Shown one piece after another: positions 17,233-26,163 of a DNA stretch of 64,000 nucleotides; the stretch's first letter is position 1, and each line of letters begins with the position of its first letter. Both the position numbers and the translations under genes were made by a program. The notes beneath the pieces are model-generated. The model was given only the letters and a program-made list of their open reading frames with translations, was not told the origin of the DNA and did not search any database. The stretch spans positions 124,001 to 188,000 of the forward strand of contig CAWKIA010000032.1 of NCBI GenBank assembly GCA_963849635.1, in the 5' to 3' direction. The stretch is from CAVRUD01 sp963849635. GTDB lineage: Bacteria; Chloroflexota; Chloroflexia; Thermomicrobiales; UBA6265.

Positions 17233-20145
17233 ATGCCAACCCACACCCTCGCACCCAACCGCACCCTTACCTTCACTCCCCTCCTCATCTCAGGTGACAG
17301 CGGTCCAACCCAAATCTGCCACCTCAGCGTCACCGATCTCCCAAACGCCGCAACCGGCACCCTGACGATCCGCCGCGACGGCGCCGAGTGGTCATTCCCG
17401 CTCGAACTCCCATCAGGAGATTCGACCCACGAAATCCAACTGCCCGAAGCAACAACCGAGACGACCGCCCTGGTCGAACTCGTCCTCGGCGATCAGACCA
17501 GCGCCCGAGAGATCCCCTGCGGCCCTGTGCGCCGCTGGCAGATCTTCCTCGTCAACCATTCCCACACTGATATCGGCTTCACCCACACCGCCGCCGATGT
17601 CGTCCGTGTCCACGACAAGAACCTCGAACGAGCCCTGGAGTTCACCGAGGCCACGGCAGACTGGCCCTGGGAATCGCGATACCGCTGGACCGTAGAATCG
17701 GCCTGGCAGATCCAGAACTACCTGAAGTACCGGCCGGGCGACCGCGAGCGGCTGGTGCGGGCGGTCCACGAGGGCGTCGTCGAAGTCGAAGCCCTCTACA
17801 TCCACTCCTACTTCGACCTCCTCAGCCGCGAACAGCTCGTCCGCTCCCTCTACCTGGCCCAGGAGCTACGGGAGACGCTCGACATCCCAATCACCTCTGC
17901 CATGATCTGCGACGTGCCCGGCTGCGCCTGGTCCCTGATAGACCCAATGGCCGCCGCCGGGGTGCGCTACCTCGGCATCGCTCCCAACAACTTCCTGGCC
18001 CCGTTCCACGCCATCACCGACCTGAAGCGGCCCTTCGTCTGGGAAGGCCCCGCCGGCAAGCGGATCATGGTCTGGTACACCGACGATCCCTACTGGGCCT
18101 ACATCGAAGGCGCCCGCCACGGCTTTTGGACCGGCCTCGATGAGGTCGAAACCAAGCTCCCGGCCAAACTCGACCAACTCCAGGCGGATGGTTACGCCCT
18201 CGACATCCTCCAGATCCAGACCGGCAGCGACAATCGCCCCCTCCGCCTCCTGCCCGCCACTATCGCCCGCGACTGGAACCGCAAGTACGTCTCCCCCCGC
18301 CTCCGCCTGGCCACCCCCTCCGAGTTCTTCCGCGAGGTCGAAGCCGGCTGGATGGACCGGGTCGAGACCGTGCGCGGCGAATGGCAGAGTTCCTGGTCGC
18401 AAACTTCGATGCACTACCCGAAGGAGGCCGCCGAGAGCCGCCGCAACCACGGCACCCTCGACGCCTGGGAGCGGCTGGCCGTCGCCGCCGATCTGCTCGA
18501 CGAGGCCTTCATCTACCCTGGGGAGGAGATCGCCGCCGCCTACGACGCCTCCCTCCTCTTCGACGAGCACAGCGGCCCCAAAGGCATCTGGCGACCGCGC
18601 TCCGACGCCGAAGCCCTCGCCGCAATCGAACAGGGTTTCGAGATCTTCCAACAGGCCACCGCTCCGGCCCGGTCCGGACTCTCCCGGGCAATCTCGGCCG
18701 CGACCGGCGTGCTGGCCGGCGGCGAGACCAACGAGATCGTCGTCTGGAACCCACTTGGGCGCACCCGGGGCGGCCCCGCCGAAGCCGATGTCCCGGCGAC
18801 CTGGATCGCTGATGACACCGTTGTCGTCGATGCCGCCGGTCTCTCAGTCCCGTTCGAAGTCACCGGCAGTGGTGAGACAGTCACCGTCCGGTTCAACGGA
18901 GCGGACATCCCTGCCATTGGCTACCGGCGCTACCGCTTCACCCAAGGTGGCGCTCTTTCCTCCGACGGCCCCGCTATCGCCAGCCGGCGCGAGGTCGAGT
19001 CAGAGGCTCGCCTGGAGCGCGGACCCCTCTCGGTCGTCCTCAACGCGAACGGCACGATCACCTCCCTGACGGACAGCCGCTCTGAGACCGATCTGGCCGG
19101 GGGATCGAGCAACCAGCGGCTGAACGCCCTGGTTCGCTACCTGCCCGAGCCGCACGGCCCCGAGCCAGGCGGAGACTTCAACGCTGCAACCAACCTCTAC
19201 GAAGGGATTCCGGTCAATGGCGCCGAGATCGCCAGCGACCCGGTCGAATCCAGCCCGATCGTCGTCGAAGAATCAGGTACCGACATCCGCGCGACAGCCC
19301 GGTCCGTCTACGCCGGTATCTACGAGCGCACCGTAGACATCCGCCTGCACGAGGATTGGCTAGAGATCCGCAATCGCCTCACCTGGCTCCAGCGCCCTCC
19401 CGACAACGAGATGGTCTACGTCCTTTTCCCCTTCGCTCTCCCCAAGCCCCAGGTCCGCCACGCTGCCCAGTACGCCATCGTCGACCCCCAGACCGAGACA
19501 CTCTCCGGCAGCAGCCTGGATGCCTTTGCCGTCCAGGACTGGATCGACCTCTCCGCCAACGGTAGCGGCGTCACGATCAACTCGGGGGATCTCCCTCTGG
19601 TCGAGTACGGCGGCATCCACCTTCAGCACTTCCTGCGCCGCCTGGAGGTTGCCGAGGGCACGCTGGCCTTCAAACTGGGATCAGGCCGCGTCCTGCCCCC
19701 CAGTGGCGGCGATCCCTTCGGCCAGGGCGCGACGGTCGCGGCCCGCTTCGCCATTCGCCCTTACGCCGGCGCGTTCGATCCGCTCGCGGCCACCCGCTTT
19801 GGCGAGGAGCAGGTGCTTCCCCTCCAGGCCCACGCCCTTCCGGCTCATCAACCAGGCCACTGGAAGGAATCCTCCCTCAGCCTCATCGACCTGCAAAGCC
19901 CCACCGCCATCCTCACCGGCCTCAAACGCGCCGAACGGGCGGACGGCCTGGTGTTGAGGATCTGGGAAAGCGCCGGTCGCCGCACCCCCGTCTCCCTCGC
20001 CTTCCCTCACCACGAACTCCTCACCGCCTGGTCCCTCACCCCCATCGAAGGCACCATCGGCCGGATGGACGTGCGCGACGGCCGGATCGAATTCGAACTG
20101 GGACCACACGAGTTGAAGACATTGCGAGTGGTGCTGGGGAGGTAG
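17233..20145 (+). CDS. Glycoside hydrolase family 38 (alpha-mannosidase-like)
   Basis: The ATG at 17233 (GGAG at 17224) begins a 970-residue protein; the frame opens at 17161, but that start lies in repeat DNA. The GH38 catalytic domain starts near residue 100 with FLVNHSHTDIGFTHTAADVV, the zinc-binding H-x-H-x-D signature. DVPGCAWSLIDPMAAAGVRY fits the region of the nucleophile Asp, followed by FVWEGPAGKRIMVWYTDDPY. A middle three-helix region (HYPKEAAESRRNHGTLDAWE) and the long beta-rich C-terminal domains also fit. No signal peptide is seen, so it is probably cytosolic and acts on imported mannosides. It lies directly behind the LplBC importer. Confidence 0.88.
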   Translation: MPTHTLAPNRTLTFTPLLISGDSGPTQICHLSVTDLPNAATGTLTIRRDGAEWSFPLELPSGDSTHEIQLPEATTETTALVELVLGDQTSAREIPCGPVRRWQIFLVNHSHTDIGFTHTAADVVRVHDKNLERALEFTEATADWPWESRYRWTVESAWQIQNYLKYRPGDRERLVRAVHEGVVEVEALYIHSYFDLLSREQLVRSLYLAQELRETLDIPITSAMICDVPGCAWSLIDPMAAAGVRYLGIAPNNFLAPFHAITDLKRPFVWEGPAGKRIMVWYTDDPYWAYIEGARHGFWTGLDEVETKLPAKLDQLQADGYALDILQIQTGSDNRPLRLLPATIARDWNRKYVSPRLRLATPSEFFREVEAGWMDRVETVRGEWQSSWSQTSMHYPKEAAESRRNHGTLDAWERLAVAADLLDEAFIYPGEEIAAAYDASLLFDEHSGPKGIWRPRSDAEALAAIEQGFEIFQQATAPARSGLSRAISAATGVLAGGETNEIVVWNPLGRTRGGPAEADVPATWIADDTVVVDAAGLSVPFEVTGSGETVTVRFNGADIPAIGYRRYRFTQGGALSSDGPAIASRREVESEARLERGPLSVVLNANGTITSLTDSRSETDLAGGSSNQRLNALVRYLPEPHGPEPGGDFNAATNLYEGIPVNGAEIASDPVESSPIVVEESGTDIRATARSVYAGIYERTVDIRLHEDWLEIRNRLTWLQRPPDNEMVYVLFPFALPKPQVRHAAQYAIVDPQTETLSGSSLDAFAVQDWIDLSANGSGVTINSGDLPLVEYGGIHLQHFLRRLEVAEGTLAFKLGSGRVLPPSGGDPFGQGATVAARFAIRPYAGAFDPLAATRFGEEQVLPLQAHALPAHQPGHWKESSLSLIDLQSPTAILTGLKRAERADGLVLRIWESAGRRTPVSLAFPHHELLTAWSLTPIEGTIGRMDVRDGRIEFELGPHELKTLRVVLGR

Positions 20146-20252
20146 GGTGGGAATCGGCGTCCGGCGTCCGGCATCCGGCGTTCGCAATTGAGTATTCGGT
20201 GTCCGGTGATGGGCGTTCGGCAATAGGCGACGCGTTGTCGCCCCGGCACCAC

Positions 20253-20401
20253 CTGTCATCCCGAGCTTGCCGAGGGATCTCGATGCAGACCGAGTACTGT
20301 CGATGCCCCGGCCTCAGAGAATACGGCACGGTTCTTTCGAAGGAAGCAGCGTCGTCGGAACGCCGTTCCCCTCTAGATCCCTCGACAAGCTCGGGATGAC
20401 G
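20253..20401. repeat. 150-bp MITE-like repeat, copy C
   Basis: The element has the same ends as copies A and B (CTGTCATCCCGAGCTTGCCG at the left, GACAAGCTCGGGATGAC at the right). It is flanked by short GGCGTCCGGC-type tandem repeats on both sides (20156-20222 and 20436-20465), and together they fill the whole gap between the GH38 gene and the next minus-strand gene. Confidence 0.8.
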
Positions 20402-20468
20402 GGGAACAGGGATGGCTCGGGTGACACTCCGGACGCCGAGACGCCGGACGCCGGACGCCGGACGCCGA

Positions 20469-20822
20469 TTACGCGCTATGCCGGCCCGGATCGGAAGCGG
20501 CGGCCGAAGCGGTGGGAGATACCGAAGATGCGTCGGACCCACGAATCCGGGTAATCTCAGCCACGCTGACGCCATAGCGCCAGGCCAGGGCAACGTCGGT
20601 CTGGGCCGGCGCCGCGGTCCGGATCGCCACCTGCTCGGCATCCGTCAGGGCCCGCCAGCGCTCCCGCCGGGTCTCGGCTTGGGGCTGCGGTCTTGGCGGC
20701 GCAACCGTCCCCCGCGCAACTCCACGGCTGGCTGCACCCGCGCAACGAGAGCATCGCGTCGCCCCGGCCGATATCGGCCGCTGACAATCTGTACAGAACG
20801 CAATTGATTTCGAATGCGGCAC
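20469..20822 (-). CDS. Small zinc-ribbon plus helix-turn-helix protein
   Basis: A GTG at 20822 with GGAGG ten bases upstream starts a 117-residue product. Residues 10-27 form a zinc ribbon (CTDCQRPISAGATRCSRC: CxxC, ten residues, CxxC). After a Pro-rich linker, QTDVALAWRYGVSVAEITRI reads as a helix-turn-helix like those of resolvase or sigma-region-4 proteins. This suggests a small DNA-binding protein. The C-terminal 25 residues are Ser/Ala-rich and end beside the repeats. No neighbour gives a function and the family is not recognised. Confidence 0.5.
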   Translation of the reverse strand: MPHSKSIAFCTDCQRPISAGATRCSRCAGAASRGVARGTVAPPRPQPQAETRRERWRALTDAEQVAIRTAAPAQTDVALAWRYGVSVAEITRIRGSDASSVSPTASAAASDPGRHSA

Positions 20823-21333
20823 AGGCAGTGCGCCTCCAAAACGTAAACCGGTAACCGGGGCGACTTCTGTTATGAGGATACGGTAGGATGGGTTCAGAAT
20901 CTATGGGAGAAAGGTAGCACAAGGTCTAGGAGGGTCCTACGCTTGAAGGAGAACTCCTGGAGTCACTTTCCCCATGAAATCAAGGATTCTTCGGCGCATG
21001 GGGTGCAAACGGTACCCCAATCAGGATACGTTAGTGCCTGCGTGAATTGTGACAATACAGCGGGTTTCTCGGTGGCCATGTCGCATACCGAAGAATCATC
21101 GGCCTTGACCGCCTGTCACCTCGTCCTCTGCATATATTCGAAAATTGCACCGTGGCCGCTGAGTTTGGTCACGGTGACACTCTTCCTACGTTTGGGCCAT
21201 TCGGCGGGAAGCCGGGTTAGGCCAATCAGCCAAAAGTCCGGGGCCACAATGTCTGGTCGGTGCTAGCCAGACAAGACTACGAGTCAGAGTACCGTATTAA
21301 CGGCACCGGGAACCTAGACTTTACGGACTGGCG
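20823..21333. other. AT-richer 510-bp intergenic region with hairpin
   Basis: This stretch is clearly lower in GC than its surroundings. A 107-residue frame at 20943-21266 lacks any protein-like character. A 10-bp stem (CACCGTGGCC/GGTCACGGTG, one G-T pair) lies at 21148-21176. I looked for a c-di-GMP riboswitch ahead of the GGDEF-EAL gene and could not match the conserved GEMM core. Confidence 0.4.
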
Positions 21334-23349
21334 GTGCGTCTCAATGCTTGCCCGGTTCCGCGGCCAATGCCGGCCGACCACGAGTGTGCTCACCAACCTT
21401 GCGTTGCCGCCTTGGGGTTCTCAGTGATCGAGACCGTCCCGCCGTCCGTAACCCGACTGCTCGATCCGGTTGTCCGCCTGCGCGAGAGCGAGGAGCGCCT
21501 GCGCCTGGCGCTCTGGGCGGCGCGGATGGCGACCTGGGAGTGGGATATCCCCACCAACCGCGTCAGCCTCACCGGCACCCTGGGCGCGATCACCGGCCTG
21601 CGGCCCGGCATCCATGACAGCCCCACCGCCGACCTCTACCCAAGCCAAATCGCCAACGTCCATCCCGACGACCGCAAGCGCGTGGCCGCCGCCGCCCGGC
21701 GCACCATCGAAACCGGGGCTGATTACGCCGTCGAGTTCCGGGTGGTTGGCCGCGAGGGGATCGTCCGCTGGCTGGCCGATCAGGGCCGGGTGCTGGAGCG
21801 GGACGACACCGGCCGGGCCCGCCGCGTCGCCGGTGTGGTCATGGAGATCACCGACCGGCGGCGCTTGCAGGATCAGCTCGCCCACCAGGCGACACACGAT
21901 CCCCTGACCCAATTGCCAAACCGAACCCTCTTCTACCAGCGCCTTACCGAGGCCCTGGACCCGGACCGCCATCGCCCGGACGGCGTCCCCGCCGCTGCTG
22001 TCCTCTATCTCGACCTCGATGGCTTCAAGGAGGTCAACGACCGCCTGGGGCACGAGGCCGGCGATCAACTCCTGATCGCGGTCGGGGAACGCCTCCGTGG
22101 CGTCCTCCGCCCGGGCGATACGGCCGCGCGCCTGGGCGGCGACGAGTTCGCCGCCGTGCTGGTGCCCCCGGTCGACGGGTCAGACGCCTCCACCCTGGCC
22201 AACGCGGTCGTCTACGCCCTGACCGAGCCGTTTCAGCTCGACGAAGGACGGGCCCGAGTCTCCGCCAGCGTCGGGATCGCCCTCGGCGTGGCGGGGCAGG
22301 ACGACCCCGACGCCGTGGTCCGCGCCGCCGATTCCGCCCTCCGCGCCGCCAAGGCAGCGGGCAAAGCGACCTTCGCCATCTACGAGCAGATCAATGGAGC
22401 CCCGGCGGACCTGGTCGACCTGCTGGGGCCATCCTCAGTGATTCGCCGGATACAGCCGGGGTTCGTCGTTACCACCGCCGTCGAAGAGTGGGACGGCCGG
22501 ACCCTGGCCGCCGACCTGCGCTACGCCGCCGCCCGCAACGAGTTGCGCCTCGCCTTCCAACCGGAGATCGACCTGGCCACCGACACAGTCGTCGGCTTCG
22601 AGGCCCTGGTACGGTGGGAGCGCCCTGGCGTCGGGTTGCTCTATCCGGCAGAGTTTCTGACGCTGGCGGAGGAGACTGGCTTCATCCTCGATATCGGCCG
22701 GTGGGTGCTGCGCGAGTCCTGCCGCCGCCTGGCCCAATGGCATTCGGACCTGACGCGCGAGACATCCGCCCTGATCGGGACTCACCGCGTGACCGACGCC
22801 ACCCCGCCGAGCAACCGGCTGCCGTTCGTCTCGATCAACCTCTCGGGCAGGCAGGCGCGCCATCCAGGTCTGGCGGCAGAGGTCGCGGCGGTCCTGGCGG
22901 AGACGGGTGTGCCTCCGGCCTGCGTGCAATTGGAGCTGGCGGAAGGTGCGGCCCTGGGCGATCTGAGCGGGGCCGCATTCACGCTGGCGGAGCTCCGCCG
23001 CGCGGGCGTCCGGGTCGCCGTCGATGGATTCGGCACGGGCTTCGCCGGGTTTGGCGCCCTGCGCGCCCTGACGGTCGACGCCCTGAAGCTGGATCGCGCC
23101 TTCGCCGCCTCTGCCGGGGACGACCCGCGCGACGCCGCCATCGTCCGCTCGATTGTCGCCCTGGCCACTGATCTCGGTCAGACGGTCACGGCCGAAGGCA
23201 TCGAAACTGCCGCCCAACTGAAGACGATGCGGTCGTTGGGCTGCTCCCAGGGCCAGGGCTACTACCTGGCGCCGCCGCTCCCGCCGGACGAGGTGCCGAG
23301 GCGCCTGCGCGCCGGCCGACCGCTGCCGTGCAGCCCCGCCGCGGACTAG
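21334..23349 (+). CDS. PAS-GGDEF-EAL signalling protein (c-di-GMP turnover)
   Basis: The 671-residue protein has a PAS fold of the PAS_3 type (about 50-175: RLALWAARMATWEWDIPTNR, VEFRVVGREGIVRWLADQGR), a GGDEF domain (about 185-350) and an EAL domain (about 390-660). GGDEF is intact at 268-272, with an RPGD inhibitory site five residues upstream, so cyclase activity with product inhibition is expected. In EAL, FEALVRW (Glu 423), INLSGRQ, LKLDRAF and AEGIET are present, but the metal-binding DDFGTG loop reads DGFGTG (Gly 565), which may cripple the phosphodiesterase. No transmembrane segment is evident. The start is not certain: no good ribosome binding site precedes 21334. Confidence 0.9.
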   Translation: MRLNACPVPRPMPADHECAHQPCVAALGFSVIETVPPSVTRLLDPVVRLRESEERLRLALWAARMATWEWDIPTNRVSLTGTLGAITGLRPGIHDSPTADLYPSQIANVHPDDRKRVAAAARRTIETGADYAVEFRVVGREGIVRWLADQGRVLERDDTGRARRVAGVVMEITDRRRLQDQLAHQATHDPLTQLPNRTLFYQRLTEALDPDRHRPDGVPAAAVLYLDLDGFKEVNDRLGHEAGDQLLIAVGERLRGVLRPGDTAARLGGDEFAAVLVPPVDGSDASTLANAVVYALTEPFQLDEGRARVSASVGIALGVAGQDDPDAVVRAADSALRAAKAAGKATFAIYEQINGAPADLVDLLGPSSVIRRIQPGFVVTTAVEEWDGRTLAADLRYAAARNELRLAFQPEIDLATDTVVGFEALVRWERPGVGLLYPAEFLTLAEETGFILDIGRWVLRESCRRLAQWHSDLTRETSALIGTHRVTDATPPSNRLPFVSINLSGRQARHPGLAAEVAAVLAETGVPPACVQLELAEGAALGDLSGAAFTLAELRRAGVRVAVDGFGTGFAGFGALRALTVDALKLDRAFAASAGDDPRDAAIVRSIVALATDLGQTVTAEGIETAAQLKTMRSLGCSQGQGYYLAPPLPPDEVPRRLRAGRPLPCSPAAD

Positions 23350-23351
23350 CC

Positions 23352-23400
23352 GCCTGGCCGTCTTGCCGCCTTGCCGCCTAGCGGGGGTCCAGGCGGCGGC
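23352..23400. repeat. GCCGCCTTGCC minisatellite at gene end
   Basis: Short tandem units (CCGCCTGGCCGTCTTG, CCGCCTTG, CCGCCTAG) start two bases after the EAL stop codon. On the other strand they read as the purine-rich GGCGGCAAG repeats related to those at 35622-35702 and 53641-53682. Confidence 0.55.
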
Positions 23401-23724
23401 GGCAATCGCGCTCCGCATCCGGGAGATGAGATCGTCGGGCGAGACGCGCGCGAAGATGGCCGGCTCCGCCCAACCCAGGCGGATCAGCACGTCGCGGGCG
23501 CGGTCGCGGGCGCCGGGGTCGCGCATCGCCGCGGTGGGGCCGTTGCCGTAAGCTGTCTGGACGAGCGCCTCGATATTGTCCACGGCGATCTCGCGTTCCT
23601 CGTCCGTCATCCGGGCGAGGCCGCGCAAACCAACCGCCATCCAGGCAGGCGGCGAATAGGCTCTCCCAGAGGCATGCAGCGCGGTAGGAATGCGACTTGA
23701 TACGTTCCTGTCGACGTCAATCAT
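23377..23724 (-). CDS. Hypothetical small helical protein, end uncertain
   Basis: The first 110 codons of a long minus-strand frame look like a protein (MTDEEREIAVDNIEALVQTA, DRARDVLIRLGWAEPAIFAR, SPDDLISRMRSAIAAAAWTP), but the frame then runs through the minisatellite and antisense to the EAL domain. A TAG in the neighbouring frame at about 23379 would end it if one base were missing. No family is recognised. Confidence 0.35.
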
Positions 23725-23984
23725 CGTACGATCCAACCCCCAATCCCGGGCGCCTTAGCGCCCTCCCGTTGGTGTTCGGACGCTTCAGGAGCATCCGCCA
23801 TTGGTACTAGCCGAAAAGTACTATACACCGTTTCTTCCCCCATGTAACCAGTACCTGGGTTCTGCCCATTACCCATTTTTGTGGCGTGCAGTGCCAGGAA
23901 GTTGGTAGCCGAGACGGTTTCAGGACAGGAGCAGGCCCGGATGCCGGCGCAGAGACGCCGGGTCCGTGGGCAAAGGAGACGACG

Positions 23985-24311
23985 ATGACCAAGGTGCTCG
24001 TGCTGCTGCACAAACGTGACGATCTCGCCTGGGAGGAGTTTGGGCGCTACTGGCGGGAGGTCCACCGCCCGCTGGCAATGGCCTTGCCAGGACTGCGCCA
24101 GTACGTCGAGAATCACGGGCCGGAGGCTGGCGCCCTGCCCTATGGCATCGCCGAGCTCTACTTCGACAGCCCAGCGTCTTTTCAGGCCGCCCTTAGTTCC
24201 CCGCAGGGGGAAGCGGCCCTGGCCGATCTCGCCAACTTCGTCGACATCGAGCGCACCGGTATGACGGTCGTCTCGGAAGCGCTCACCTGGAGCACGGTCG
24301 CCGCGGATTGA
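23985..24311 (+). CDS. EthD domain protein
   Basis: The ATG at 23985 follows AAAGGAG by eight bases, giving 108 residues. The dimeric alpha-beta-barrel EthD signature is clear: MTKVLVLLHKRDDLAWEEFG then YWREVHRPLAMALPGLRQYV, with the conserved W..H..P..... pattern, and LYFDSPASFQAALSSPQGEA near the end. EthD-type proteins assist in ether or polyketide-type oxidations, but most are uncharacterised. It precedes the EamA gene by 52 bp on the same strand and may share its transcript. Confidence 0.85.
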   Translation: MTKVLVLLHKRDDLAWEEFGRYWREVHRPLAMALPGLRQYVENHGPEAGALPYGIAELYFDSPASFQAALSSPQGEAALADLANFVDIERTGMTVVSEALTWSTVAAD

Positions 24312-24363
24312 CGAGGCCGGTCCAAAGACCTCCGACAACCGCCGGGGACAATCAGGGAGCGAC

Positions 24364-25284
24364 GTGGCCAGCGCGCGGCGGCGAGGAATCGGTCTGCTGA
24401 TCGGCACCGGGGTGATCTGGGGCACGATCGGGATCGCGGCCAAGCTGCTCTACGAAGACACCACCCTCGACGCCGCCGCCGTGACCTGGCTCCGCACCGT
24501 CATCGCGGCCCCGGCCTGCTTCGCCGTGGCCTGGGTGGTCTTGCGGCGCAAAGTCCTGGACACCAACCGGGCCGACCTGGCTCTGATGGCCGGCCTCGGG
24601 ATCGTCCTGATCGTCTACCAGTACGCCTATCTGGCGTCCGTTGACCGGATCGGGGTGGCCATTGCGACCCTGGTCTCCCTCTGCGTGCCACCCGTCCTGA
24701 TCGCCGCCTACTCCGCCCTCTTTCAAGGGGAGCGTCTGAGCGGGCGGGCCCTGGTGGCTCTCCTCACGGCCGTGATTGGAACGGTGATGCTTGTCGGCTG
24801 GGGCGCTACCGGCAGTGAAGGCCGCGCCCTGGTCATCGGGGTCGGGTTGGCGTTGGCCTCGGCGGCGATGATCGCCGCTCACTTTCTCTTCAGCCGCTCG
24901 CTGGCGGGCCGCCAACCGCCCCTCCGCCCCCTGGCCATCGCCTTCTGTGTCGGCGCGGTGGCCTTCACCCCCGTCGGCCTGCGGGCCGACATTACCCTGG
25001 ATATCCCCTTGCAGAGCTGGTTGGTGCTGCTCTACCTGGCCCTGGTGCCTTCGATCCTCGCCTACTGGCTGTTCCAGAGCGCGCTCAAAGACGTCCCCGC
25101 CTCGACCGCCAGCGTCGTCACCCTGCTGGAGCCGCTGGTGGCCTCCGTGCTGGCCTGGTTGTTGTTCTCCGAACGCCTCGGCCCGATCGGGTGGATCGGA
25201 GCGGCACTCCTCATGGGCGCAATTGCCCTGCTCTCCACCGACCCAGGACCGCCGATCATCCGGACGGTGGCTCGGGCGTCGTGA
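24364..25284 (+). CDS. EamA/DMT family permease
   Basis: A GTG start at 24364 (GGGAG upstream) gives 306 residues with ten predicted hydrophobic segments in two EamA repeats: GIGLLIGTGVIWGTIGIAAK begins the first, and RALVIGVGLALASAAMIAAH the second. The end of each repeat has the typical packed Gly/Pro elements (FQGERLSGRALVALLTAVIG and ASVVTLLEPLVASVLAWLLF). Members export or import small metabolites in the inner membrane; the substrate is unknown. Confidence 0.9.
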   Translation: MASARRRGIGLLIGTGVIWGTIGIAAKLLYEDTTLDAAAVTWLRTVIAAPACFAVAWVVLRRKVLDTNRADLALMAGLGIVLIVYQYAYLASVDRIGVAIATLVSLCVPPVLIAAYSALFQGERLSGRALVALLTAVIGTVMLVGWGATGSEGRALVIGVGLALASAAMIAAHFLFSRSLAGRQPPLRPLAIAFCVGAVAFTPVGLRADITLDIPLQSWLVLLYLALVPSILAYWLFQSALKDVPASTASVVTLLEPLVASVLAWLLFSERLGPIGWIGAALLMGAIALLSTDPGPPIIRTVARAS

Positions 25285-25322
25285 CCGCCACCGAACTGGG
25301 CGCCGTCCTCGACTGAGTCGGA

Positions 25323-25757
25323 CTAGCCAGGATCGGATCGATCGCCCCTGATCCGGTTATCGAGCTCGTTGCTGATCCGCAGGGCGCTGGTATCGATCGT
25401 CTTCAACGTCGCCAGCAGGGCATCACGGTCGATCGAATCGCCCCGGAGGACGGCGCGGGCCATCATCTGGGCATGGCCGCGAATGACCGTCAACGAGGTC
25501 TTGACGTCATGGCTGATGTTGGTGACCAGGTCGTCGTAGGCCTGCTCGGCGGCCTGGAAATCCCGCAGGATCGCGAGATTCTCGACATTCGCCTCGGACC
25601 CGTCGGCCGAACTGGACGCGCCGGCACGATCGGGATCGATCAGGGAGAGCAACCGGACGGCGGCCCTGAGTCCTTCCCGGCAGGAGAGCAGAGTGACCTG
25701 AGCGAAGGCATGCCTCCTGGGTGGTGGATTCGGGGCGGGAGCGCCGTCACGACTCAT
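25323..25757 (-). CDS. Orphan HisKA-domain protein without ATPase domain
   Basis: The ATG at 25757 has CCGGAG upstream. The 144-residue product ends with a histidine-kinase dimerisation helix pair: DLVTNISHDVKTSLTVIRGH carries the H-box His, followed by RDALLATLKTIDTSALRISN. There is no N-, G1- or F-box: the protein stops right after the dimerisation domain. The first 65 residues look like a weak sensor or linker. It could be a phosphotransfer partner or a dimerising inhibitor of another kinase. No response regulator gene is adjacent. Confidence 0.7.
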   Translation of the reverse strand: MSRDGAPAPNPPPRRHAFAQVTLLSCREGLRAAVRLLSLIDPDRAGASSSADGSEANVENLAILRDFQAAEQAYDDLVTNISHDVKTSLTVIRGHAQMMARAVLRGDSIDRDALLATLKTIDTSALRISNELDNRIRGDRSDPG

Positions 25758-26163
25758 GGCATGGACCAATCTCCGGCGCTGGGGATCGCGCCGGGTTGCG
25801 CCACGCTGGATGTTCGGTTCGAACCGATCCCATCGGGAAGCAATCCGACCGACCGTGTACCCGCCCGATCTTGCACAAAGTGTGCCCCCTGCGTCATCGA
25901 ATTATCGGCGAAGGAAGAAACGTCCATCTATCCGGCAACGCCATTGACCGTCACCGTGTCGTGCAATCAACCAGTCGAGCCGCCGAGATCGCCGCCATTA
26001 CGGGCAAATAGGCAGTCTCGCATAGAGTCGGCGCCGGGTACTGCATGAGGCGCACGCTACTAGGCTTTCTAGGGGGTACTGGTGTCATTTCCATCTGGGG
26101 GGCCATCCCGGGAGGCGCATTCCTCAGAGAAATCGAATTGAAAATCTTGGCCCCATCCACCGT
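25758..26163. other. Intergenic region upstream of the HisKA gene
   Basis: About 400 bp without a supported gene. It carries the promoter side of the minus-strand HisKA gene and the 3' side of the HEAT/cNMP gene. Plus-strand frames here lack protein-like composition. No strong hairpin or repeat was seen. Confidence 0.4.

Noticed and set aside
20943..21266. 107-residue plus-strand frame in the AT-richer gap
   Set aside because: No motif, no codon bias like its neighbours and no convincing start. Kept as intergenic.
21000..21333. Possible c-di-GMP riboswitch ahead of the GGDEF-EAL gene
   Set aside because: The conserved GEMM core and tetraloop receptor could not be matched; only a simple 10-bp hairpin is present.
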